Origin: a candidate division KSB1 bacterium
GTDB taxonomy: Bacteria; Zhuqueibacterota; Zhuqueibacteria; JANLFK01; Oleimicrobiaceae
DNA: 64,000 bases
Assembly: GCA_034506335.1 (NCBI GenBank)
Contig: JAPDPR010000006.1
Coordinates: forward strand, 29,470 to 93,469
Direction of reading: 5' to 3'
Shown: one piece after another, positions 26,658-33,301 of the stretch
Layout: the number at the start of each line of letters is the position of its first letter
Position numbering within the stretch: the stretch's first letter is position 1
Notes under the pieces: model-generated
Told to the model about the DNA's origin: nothing
What the model saw: the letters and a program-made list of their open reading frames with translations, nothing else
The model's database searches: none
Program-made: the position numbers and the translations under genes

Positions 26658-27209
26658 ATGGCATTTCGACCTTCACTCAGAAGCAGCCGCACCTTTGCGG
26701 AGCAGGTGGAGATCAATCTGTTCCCGGTCATGAACTTGATGGTGGTGCTTATCCCCCTGCTTCTGTCGACGGTGACCTTTGTGCGCATCGGGGTAATCCA
26801 GCTGGATTTGCCTCCGGCCACCTTAGTGCCTTCTGATAGGACGACCGGTTTGCCCCGCGAGGAGGAGCGGACCCTTGACCTGGCCGTGACTATCACCGAC
26901 CGTGGGTTCTACATCTCCAGTGCCCTTGGCGTGCTGCGGGCCGCCGACGGCGGGCCGTACATTCCCAAGAAGCTCGGCGCCGACGGGGTGGAGGTGTATG
27001 ATTTCGACCGTCTGTCCAGTGTGCTGGCTGAAATCAAGAGCAAGGCGCAGGGGAGGTTCAGAGACGACGAGCGGGTGATCATTCAGGCGGAGCCGAGCGT
27101 GCGCTACCAGGTGGTGGTCTCCACCATGGATGCGGCGCGTTCCTACCAGGTGGAGGGGCACACGGTGAGTCTCTTCCCACAGGTGGCGCTGGCGGCAGGT
27201 GTGCGGTGA
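26658..27209 (+). CDS. TolR/ExbD-family protein with Asn at the proton site
   Basis: A 183-residue protein with a short cytosolic N-terminus, one membrane span (residues 21-42) and a periplasmic domain. The family motif at the start of the span normally reads PxxD; here EINLFPVMNLMVVLIPLL places Asn26 where the proton-carrying Asp belongs (codon AAC at 26733-26735). The periplasmic part includes an unusual insert (residues 80-120) before the ExbD-like strand-helix end (DERVIIQAEPSVRYQVVVSTMDAAR), which is family-typical. It lies between the TolQ-like gene and a second TolR-like gene that keeps the Asp, so it may be the passive half of a mixed dimer. Confidence 0.88.
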   Translation: MAFRPSLRSSRTFAEQVEINLFPVMNLMVVLIPLLLSTVTFVRIGVIQLDLPPATLVPSDRTTGLPREEERTLDLAVTITDRGFYISSALGVLRAADGGPYIPKKLGADGVEVYDFDRLSSVLAEIKSKAQGRFRDDERVIIQAEPSVRYQVVVSTMDAARSYQVEGHTVSLFPQVALAAGVR

Positions 27210-27239
27210 GTGTTCCCCTTTCTTCTTGAGGACTAAGCC

Positions 27240-27773
27240 ATGGCATACATCCCCTCGCGCATCAAGAAGCACGATACCAATCCTGGTAAGAGGTTTCTCA
27301 ACCTCACCTCGCTGATGGACATGTTCACCATCATCCTGGTGTTCCTTCTTAAGAGCTACTCAACCGAAGGTGGCCTGATTCACCCCTCGGAAAACCTGAC
27401 GCTGCCCAAGTCCACTGTGGAGAACGTTCCCGAGACAGCCCTGGACGTCATTGTTTCCAAGGAGACGGTGGTCGTCAACGACGAAGTGGTGGAGACTGTG
27501 GCCAACGTGGCGCAAGTGCAAGGTCTGTACGTACCTAGGCTGGGCGAAAAGTTGAAGCTTTATGCACAGCGAGCCAAGGAGGCGGAGCGGCAGTACGGGA
27601 TCCGGTTCTCGGGCAGGGTGAACGTCCAGGCAGACAAAGACTTGGAGTACGGTATCCTCATGAAGGTGCTGGCGACCTGTGGCACGTGCGAATATGCCAA
27701 CCTTCGGCTTGCGGTTTATCAGGTGGAGCGAGAGGGCGTGGCGACGACGGCCTCGCAGCCACCTGCCATGTAA
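27240..27773 (+). CDS. TolR/ExbD-family protein with intact proton-carrying Asp
   Basis: A 177-residue protein. The N-terminal membrane span reads LNLTSLMDMFTIILVFLL, with Asp27 (codon GAC at 27318-27320) at the conserved proton position. The sequence is closer to AglS-type proteins of myxobacterial motors than to Pal-linked TolR. The periplasmic domain (ENLTLPKSTVENVPETALDV, then VNVQADKDLEYGILMKVLATC) follows the ExbD fold; a CGTC pair near residue 154 could form a disulfide. It is 30 bases behind the Asn-type paralogue and probably dimerises with it or with itself inside the TolQ-like ring. Confidence 0.9.
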   Translation: MAYIPSRIKKHDTNPGKRFLNLTSLMDMFTIILVFLLKSYSTEGGLIHPSENLTLPKSTVENVPETALDVIVSKETVVVNDEVVETVANVAQVQGLYVPRLGEKLKLYAQRAKEAERQYGIRFSGRVNVQADKDLEYGILMKVLATCGTCEYANLRLAVYQVEREGVATTASQPPAM

Positions 27774-27800
27774 GCGCGCCCGCATCGCCAGCGGAGGTAG

Positions 27801-28838
27801 ATGGTGGTTTCGACTCAAATGGTGCTACCCGAGGAGTTTCGCAAGAGTCCTTTTGCCGAGGTGAGCCGAACGTTCTTGGGCATCCTTGCGGTTTCGATAG
27901 CGGTTCACGTTGGCGTGGTGGTCCTCCTTTTGTCGCGGCCTCGCACTCCTGATGGAGAACGCGGGCCTGCGGCAGATCAGGCCCGGCTTGCCACTCTTAT
28001 CGTGCGGCACGCCGAAATGGCGCGGGAGGCTGCGGTTACTCGAAAGAAGGTGAGCGTCGACGTCCAGCATCCAGAGGAACAACCGACGGGGGCGCAGCCG
28101 GCGAGCGGCCGGTCTGGTACGGGGCCAACTCGCGGGGTTGGTGCTCAGCCTGGGGAACCGAAGGAGGCAGAACCGGCCTTAGCAGCAGGGTATAGCCGAA
28201 CTCGCGAAAGATTGGCCGCAGAGGTGCGTTCACTTGGGGTCCTTGGTGTGCTGACCTCCGGCACCAGACCGGGGGGCCAGGACCAGGCACAAATGCTCAT
28301 CGGGGGCACGGTGCCGCCTGCTGAGCTGGACGCCACGCTCGGTGGCATTGGTGGGCTGAAAAGCACAGGGACCTCCACCCCCGGGCGAGAGCTCCGCGGC
28401 GGGCGCGCCACCGAGGCGGGCACGATCGACAGTATGGTCGGCGAGCTGGGAACCCCAGTCGGCAGCAGCGTGCAGCGGGGCGGAAGCCTGGTGGTGGAAC
28501 CAGTGACGCCACTCACCAAAGAGGGCGAAGTAACCACCCTTGCGGGCAGAGACCCGGACCAGGTCTCCAGAGTGGTGAACGGGCACAACGACGCAATCGA
28601 ATACTGCTACCAAAAAGAACTGCGACGGAACCCAACCTTGCGCGGGAGACTAGCAGTTCGTTTTACCATTACCCCCGAGGGCAAGGTGAGCAGCGTCACG
28701 ATAGTTTCCTCTACCCTGAATAGCCCCGAGTTGGAAAACTGCATCGTGCGGCGCATTCAGCGGTGGGACGACTTTGGCGTGGTCGACGCCTCGCTCGGCG
28801 AGGCCACTTTCCGCCAGGTGTATACCTTCGGCTTTTGA
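27801..28838 (+). CDS. AgmX/PglI-type TonB-like energy transducer
   Basis: A 345-residue protein. It has a short cytosolic head, one membrane span (TFLGILAVSIAVHVGVVVLL, residues 25-45), a long Gly/Pro/Glu/Thr-rich periplasmic linker to about residue 250, and a C-terminal TonB-C-like domain. The domain holds IEYCYQKELRRNPTLRG, VRFTITPEGKVSSVTIVSS and ENCIVRRIQRW, the pattern of the AgmX/PglI C-terminal domain named from Myxococcus motility proteins. Two Cys in that domain probably form a disulfide. It is the last gene of the operon and is followed by a strong terminator. It likely couples the TolQ/TolR-like motor to an outer-membrane or periplasmic partner. Confidence 0.88.
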   Translation: MVVSTQMVLPEEFRKSPFAEVSRTFLGILAVSIAVHVGVVVLLLSRPRTPDGERGPAADQARLATLIVRHAEMAREAAVTRKKVSVDVQHPEEQPTGAQPASGRSGTGPTRGVGAQPGEPKEAEPALAAGYSRTRERLAAEVRSLGVLGVLTSGTRPGGQDQAQMLIGGTVPPAELDATLGGIGGLKSTGTSTPGRELRGGRATEAGTIDSMVGELGTPVGSSVQRGGSLVVEPVTPLTKEGEVTTLAGRDPDQVSRVVNGHNDAIEYCYQKELRRNPTLRGRLAVRFTITPEGKVSSVTIVSSTLNSPELENCIVRRIQRWDDFGVVDASLGEATFRQVYTFGF

Positions 28839-28893
28839 GCGCCGGTGGAGGTTGGGTTGACCGGCGGCAGAGATGTGCGTAAGTGAGGCATGA

Positions 28894-28918
28894 CCGTGGC
28901 GCGACCACGGTTTTTTTT
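28894..28918 (+). terminator. Rho-independent terminator of the TPR/Tol-like operon
   Basis: Stem CCGTGG (28894-28899)/CCACGG (28905-28910), extended by an A-T pair, 5-base loop, then eight T (28911-28918). Confidence 0.92.
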
Positions 28919-28956
28919 GTGCCGTCGCAAATTACTGGATTTTGCCAAGAGGAGCA

Positions 28957-30717
28957 ATGAAGAGGAAACGGACACACACGTGTGGTGAACTCCGCGCGGA
29001 ACACGAGGGCCAACAGGTTACGGTGATGGGGTGGGTACGCCATCGGCGGGACCACGGTGGCATCTACTTTGTGGATCTTGTGGACCGCTACGGATTGGTG
29101 CAAGTGAACTTTGCCGCGCAGTCCCATCCAGAGCTGTATGCCCAGGCGCGAGAGCTGAAAGCAGAGTGGGTGGTAGCCGTGACAGGGCTGGTACAGAGGC
29201 GGCCGGAAGGGATGCGCAACCCCTCTCTGCCTACTGGTGACATTGAGGTGCTTGCCACCGATTTAGAGGTCCTAAACAGAGCGAAAACGCCCCCGTTCGA
29301 GATCAAGGATCAAGTGGATGCCTCCGAGGAGCTGCGGCTCACTTACCGCTATCTGGACCTGCGCCGACCAGAGTTGCAGCAGAGCATCCTTCTGAGGCAT
29401 CGCGTCTACCAGGTGGTGCGCCGCTACTTGGACGCCCACGGCTTTGTGGAAATCGAAACCCCCTTCCTCATCAAGAGCACGCCGGAAGGAGCCAGGGATT
29501 ACCTGGTACCAAGTAGGGTCCACAAGGGTAAGTTCTACGCGCTGCCGCAATCGCCTCAGACCTACAAGCAGCTCCTGATGGTGGCAGGTTTTGACCGCTA
29601 TTTCCAAATTGTGCGCTGCTTCCGCGACGAAGACCTCCGCGCTGACCGGCAACCGGAGTTTACCCAGATCGACTTGGAAATGTCCTTTGTCCATGCTGAG
29701 GACGTGCGCGAGCTCTGCGAAGGGCTGATGGCCACTGTATTGCAGGAAATATGGGGTTATCATCTGCAGACCCCCCTACCGGTTCTTCCTTATGATGAGG
29801 CGATTGCCAGGTACGGCACGGACAAGCCGGACCTGCGCTTTGAGACGCCCATCACCGATATCAGCCACTTGGTTGCGGGTTCGCAATTCCGGGTGTTTGC
29901 CGAAACGGTGCGGAATGGAGGCGTGGTTGCCGGGCTGTGTGTGCCCCAAGCTGGGCAATTCTCCAGAAAGCGAGTCGACGAGCTCGCCGCCGCGGTGAAA
30001 GAGTGGGGCGGGAAGGGACTAGTGGCAATGAAGGTGACAGGTGCAGGATGGGAAGGTGGCGCAGCAAAGTTTTTTACCCCTGAGGAGGTGGAGGCGGTCA
30101 ACAAGGCTATGCATGCTGCACCTGACCACATGCTGTTCATAGTGGCCGACCGGAGGGAGGTCTGTCTGCGAGTACTGGGCGAGCTGCGCCTACGACTGGG
30201 CGCGGAGCTGGGCCTCATCGATGAAAAGAAGGTGAGCCTCCTCTGGGTGACCGATTTCCCGTTGTTGGAATACAGCAGCGAAGAGAGGCGTTTTGTGGCC
30301 ATGCATCACCCCTTTACATCTCCCCGGCCCGAAGACATCGCGTTGCTGCAGTCAGCGCCGGAACGGGTGCGGGCACAAGCCTACGACCTGGTCTTCAACG
30401 GCAATGAGGTGGCCGGCGGCAGCATTCGCATCCACGACGCCCTCTTGCAAAGGGAAGTGTTCCGCGTGCTGGGTATTTCATCAGAGGAGGCCGAGCGGAA
30501 ATTTGGCTTTCTTGTGGAGGCGTTCCAGTACGGTGCCCCACCACATGGGGGGATTGCATTTGGTTTCGATCGTCTGGTGATGTTGCTGGCGAGAAAGAAA
30601 AGCATAAGGGACGTGATTGCATTTCCCAAAACGACCAGCGCCCTTTCCCTCATGGACGGGGCGCCCACCGAGGTCTCGGAGGAGCAGCTGCGAGAACTGG
30701 GGTTGCGGCTGGCCTGA
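28957..30717 (+). CDS. aspS: Aspartyl-tRNA synthetase
   Basis: A 586-residue class II synthetase of bacterial size. The start at 28957 has AGAGGAG just upstream. The anticodon-binding OB fold is at residues 1-105 (VMGWVRHRRDHGGIYFVDL). Class II motifs follow: RYLDLRRPELQQ, the motif 2 FRDEDLRADRQPEFTQID near residue 225 and motif 3 GGIAFGFDRLVMLL near 535. The bacterial GAD insertion lies between about 290 and 410. Bacterial-type AspRS charges tRNA-Asp and in some organisms also tRNA-Asn; that cannot be decided here. Confidence 0.97.
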   Translation: MKRKRTHTCGELRAEHEGQQVTVMGWVRHRRDHGGIYFVDLVDRYGLVQVNFAAQSHPELYAQARELKAEWVVAVTGLVQRRPEGMRNPSLPTGDIEVLATDLEVLNRAKTPPFEIKDQVDASEELRLTYRYLDLRRPELQQSILLRHRVYQVVRRYLDAHGFVEIETPFLIKSTPEGARDYLVPSRVHKGKFYALPQSPQTYKQLLMVAGFDRYFQIVRCFRDEDLRADRQPEFTQIDLEMSFVHAEDVRELCEGLMATVLQEIWGYHLQTPLPVLPYDEAIARYGTDKPDLRFETPITDISHLVAGSQFRVFAETVRNGGVVAGLCVPQAGQFSRKRVDELAAAVKEWGGKGLVAMKVTGAGWEGGAAKFFTPEEVEAVNKAMHAAPDHMLFIVADRREVCLRVLGELRLRLGAELGLIDEKKVSLLWVTDFPLLEYSSEERRFVAMHHPFTSPRPEDIALLQSAPERVRAQAYDLVFNGNEVAGGSIRIHDALLQREVFRVLGISSEEAERKFGFLVEAFQYGAPPHGGIAFGFDRLVMLLARKKSIRDVIAFPKTTSALSLMDGAPTEVSEEQLRELGLRLA

Positions 30718-30761
30718 GCACAGAGCTGGCGAAACGTTACCCCCAGCAATGACGATTTTGC

Positions 30762-30790
30762 TTGACAAATTGTGCATTTTTTCGTAATAT
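30762..30790 (+). promoter_or_regulatory. Sigma-70 promoter of the small lipoprotein gene
   Basis: TTGACA (30762-30767), 17-base spacer, TAATAT (30785-30790). Leader of about 55 bases to the ATG at 30852. Confidence 0.85.
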
Positions 30791-30851
30791 TGGACGTCAC
30801 GTTGTCGTGAGCGGAGGTCGTAGTTGGTCCCCAGAAAGGAGGTGTAGCCCG

Positions 30852-31118
30852 ATGCGCAAGACTGTCAACGCAGGTTGGGTCCTCGCAGTGGCGATGCTGC
30901 TCCTGGTGGCGTTTGCGATGGGGTGCGCTAAGCATCCGTCCCAGGAACAGCTGAGCAAGCTGGAGGAGACTAAGCAGGCGGCGCTTGCAGCCGAGGATCA
31001 GCTGAAGGCGAAGGATGCGGAGAAGGCGTCCCTGGAACAGCAGTTGGCCGCTAAGAAGCAGGAACTGGCGAAGTGCCAGGAAGAGAAGCAGGCGGTGGCG
31101 CAGCGGTTGGGCAAATAG
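30852..31118 (+). CDS. Small coiled-coil lipoprotein, Lpp-like
   Basis: An 88-residue protein from the ATG at 30852 with AGGAGGT 8 bases upstream. The signal sequence ends in VAFAMGC, so Cys25 is the likely lipidated residue, though the lipobox is not ideal. The mature 64 residues are one long heptad-patterned helix rich in Lys, Glu, Gln and Ala (QLSKLEETKQAALAAEDQL) and end in Lys. Size, single coiled coil and terminal Lys recall Braun lipoprotein, which is linked to peptidoglycan through its last Lys. A strong promoter precedes it and a LysM gene follows 48 bases later. Confidence 0.75.
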   Translation: MRKTVNAGWVLAVAMLLLVAFAMGCAKHPSQEQLSKLEETKQAALAAEDQLKAKDAEKASLEQQLAAKKQELAKCQEEKQAVAQRLGK

Positions 31119-31166
31119 GTGCAGCGGAGAAGCAATCGCCAAGCAGAATCGAAGGAGGATATCGCC

Positions 31167-32018
31167 ATGAGGATTTCGGTTAGGTGGTTACTGAGCCTCG
31201 CGGTTGTACTCGGCCTGGCCTTGCTCGTGGACGCCACCGTGGCCTTGGGCGAGCAGAAGATGAGCATGGACCAGTACCGCGCTGAACTGGCTCAGTGGCA
31301 GAAGCGAGAGGCGGACGCCAAGGCGGCCATTGCCGCGCGGGAAAAGGAGATTCAGGCTCTCAAAGAGCAGATCGACAAGGCCGATGCGGATCTTGCGGCC
31401 TGCTGGGATGACGTGTATGCGCTGTTGGGCGTGGACAAGGCGGCGGTGGATGCGTATCGGGCCTCGCTGAAGGCCATTGAGGCACAAGTCAATGGGTTGG
31501 CGGCACTCAGCCCGGAGGAGCTCTTCAAGAAGAAGGCCGAGATAGCAGCCCTCAAGGCGCAGTTGGCCGAAAAAAAGAAGAGCCCGATCTACGCCTTGAC
31601 CGAAATGCGGGAACTGGTGGCGGCCATCGAAGCGAAGATCGCCGACTTGGAAGCCCGCATGCCGAAGGCGGTCTACGATAGCTACGTGGTGGTCAAGGGT
31701 GACTACCTGTGGAAGATCTCGGGCAAAAAGGAGATCTATGGGGACCCGTACCAGTGGATGAAGATCTACTCGGTCAATCGCGACCTCATCAAGGACCCAG
31801 ACCTCATTTACCCAGATTGGGTGCTGAAGATCCTGCGTGGCTGCGGCCCGGACCAGTACATTGTGGTCAAGGGTGACTTTTTGCGAAAGATCGCCCAAGA
31901 TCCCAGCGTACTGAATGATCCGGCAGCGTGGACCAAGATCTACGAGGCGAACAAGTCCGTTATTGGCGACAATCCTAATCTCATTTACCCGCACACGGTC
32001 TTGGTAATTCCCAAGTAG
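31167..32018 (+). CDS. Exported coiled-coil protein with two LysM domains
   Basis: A 283-residue protein from the ATG at 31167 (GAAGGAGGAT upstream). A signal peptide covers residues 1-27. Residues 30-170 form charged coiled-coil helices with a gap at AACWDDVYALLGVD. Two LysM units follow, one from YVVVKGDYLWKIS near residue 173 and one from YIVVKGDFLRKIA near 231, both with the Asn-Pro/Tyr-Pro endings (DLIYPDWVLKI, NLIYPHTVLVIPK). LysM binds the glycan of peptidoglycan. With the Lpp-like gene upstream it probably attaches envelope components to the wall. Confidence 0.87.
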   Translation: MRISVRWLLSLAVVLGLALLVDATVALGEQKMSMDQYRAELAQWQKREADAKAAIAAREKEIQALKEQIDKADADLAACWDDVYALLGVDKAAVDAYRASLKAIEAQVNGLAALSPEELFKKKAEIAALKAQLAEKKKSPIYALTEMRELVAAIEAKIADLEARMPKAVYDSYVVVKGDYLWKISGKKEIYGDPYQWMKIYSVNRDLIKDPDLIYPDWVLKILRGCGPDQYIVVKGDFLRKIAQDPSVLNDPAAWTKIYEANKSVIGDNPNLIYPHTVLVIPK

Positions 32019-32130
32019 TTCTTGGGATCTGGTGCGGCCCACAAAACAAGGGGCGCGACAGACCAAGGGGGGCCCGCGCGGGTATAGATGCGGGCACAAC
32101 GCCGCGGTGGTTGTTATGCCCAGCTTTCCA

Positions 32131-32167
32131 GTGGGAGCGGTCTTCGTAGAGAAGACGCCTCTCCCAC
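32131..32167. repeat. Two-tier inverted repeat
   Basis: Outer arms GTGGGAG (32131-32137) and CTCCCAC (32161-32167); inner arms GTCTTC (32140-32145) and GAAGAC (32151-32156) with a 5-base loop. It lies 113 bases after the LysM gene. There is no T run behind it. Confidence 0.6.
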
Positions 32168-32201
32168 GAAGGGCTGATGTGCAGCTTCCGCGCTCGAACA
32201 C

Positions 32202-32253
32202 TGCAAAAGCTCCCAGCTGTCCAGGCGTTCGCCGGAAACTGGGAGCTTTTGCA
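32202..32253. repeat. Perfect 15-base inverted repeat before phoH
   Basis: Arms TGCAAAAGCTCCCAG (32202-32216) and CTGGGAGCTTTTGCA (32239-32253), with GGCG/CGCC able to pair inside the 22-base loop. The right arm contains the GGGAG that would be the ribosome site of phoH, whose ATG at 32258 follows 5 bases later. It could also end transcription from the LysM gene, but the T run (TTTT) is inside the stem. Confidence 0.85.
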
Positions 32254-32257
32254 TGGA

Positions 32258-33301
32258 ATGGAGAAAATGGAGACGCAGACCGAAGAAAAGGAGAAACAGA
32301 CAGTACGGCGCATCCCTCTGCCTGGGGTGGACCAGGTTGCCCTGTTTGGTAGCCAAGATGCCCACCTCAAGTTGATGCAGCGCGAATTCGGGGTGCAGTT
32401 TGTGGCACGCGGGGCACAACTGTTGGTGCGCGGCTCGGGACATGCCGTGGAGCTGGTGGAGAGAGTGCTCAGTGAGCTCCTGAAGCTCCTGGAGCGTGGC
32501 GGCGCCCTGACTGTTCACGACGTGAACACAGTGGTGGGGCTCGTCAAGAATAGTCAATTGGCCGAGACAAGGCCCCCCGCCCATGCCGTTGAGCGCGAGC
32601 CGCTGCCGGTGGTGCTGATGGCCCACCGCGGGCCCATACGGCCGCGCTCAGAGGGGCAGGCGCGCTATGTGCGCCTGGTGGCCGACAACGATATCGTTTT
32701 CGCCATCGGCCCGGCCGGCACAGGTAAGACCTACTTAGCCGTGGCGATGGCGGTGGCACATCTGCAGGCGCGCGAGGTGGAACGCATCATTCTGGCGCGA
32801 CCTGCAGTGGAGGCGGGTGAAAGCCTCGGCTTCCTCCCGGGGGACCTCAAGGAAAAGGTTGACCCCTATCTTCGTCCCCTCTATGATGCCCTTTATGACA
32901 TGCTTCCGGCGGAAAAGCTCCGCCGTTTCCTCGAAGTCGGAGTGATTGAAATTGTTCCGCTGGCTTACATGCGCGGCCGTACACTGAATCACGCCTTTGT
33001 GATTCTTGACGAGGCGCAAAACAGCACCGCCCTCCAGATGAAGATGTTTCTCACACGCCTGGGGATCGGCTCCAAGGCCATCGTCACAGGGGACATCACC
33101 CAGATCGATCTGCCTTCGTCCACAGAATCTGGCCTGGTGCAAATCCAGCGAGTAGTGGCTGGCATCGAAGGGATCGCCTTTGCCTACCTGACCGACCAGG
33201 ATGTGGTTCGCCACCGCTTGGTGCGGGATATCATCAGGGCTTACGACAACTTCCAGGCCAAGACGCAACGTGACCGGGAGGCCGGGGAGGCAAATGGCTG
33301 A
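32258..33301 (+). CDS. phoH: PhoH-like ATPase
   Basis: A 347-residue PhoH/YbeZ-type protein. The frame is open upstream, but the homologous part begins near MEKMETQTEEK; I take the ATG at 32258, with 32267 as alternative. An N-terminal KH-like region (residues 20-75) is followed by the ATPase: Walker A IGPAGTGKTYLAVAMAV near residue 151, RPAVEAGESLGFLPGD near 180, PLAYMRGRTLNHAFVILDEAQN (Walker B DEAQN) near 235 and VTGDITQIDLP near 280. The family binds RNA and works with YbeY in ribosome RNA handling; ybeY is two genes downstream. A long hairpin sits directly before the start. Confidence 0.93.
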   Translation: MEKMETQTEEKEKQTVRRIPLPGVDQVALFGSQDAHLKLMQREFGVQFVARGAQLLVRGSGHAVELVERVLSELLKLLERGGALTVHDVNTVVGLVKNSQLAETRPPAHAVEREPLPVVLMAHRGPIRPRSEGQARYVRLVADNDIVFAIGPAGTGKTYLAVAMAVAHLQAREVERIILARPAVEAGESLGFLPGDLKEKVDPYLRPLYDALYDMLPAEKLRRFLEVGVIEIVPLAYMRGRTLNHAFVILDEAQNSTALQMKMFLTRLGIGSKAIVTGDITQIDLPSSTESGLVQIQRVVAGIEGIAFAYLTDQDVVRHRLVRDIIRAYDNFQAKTQRDREAGEANG

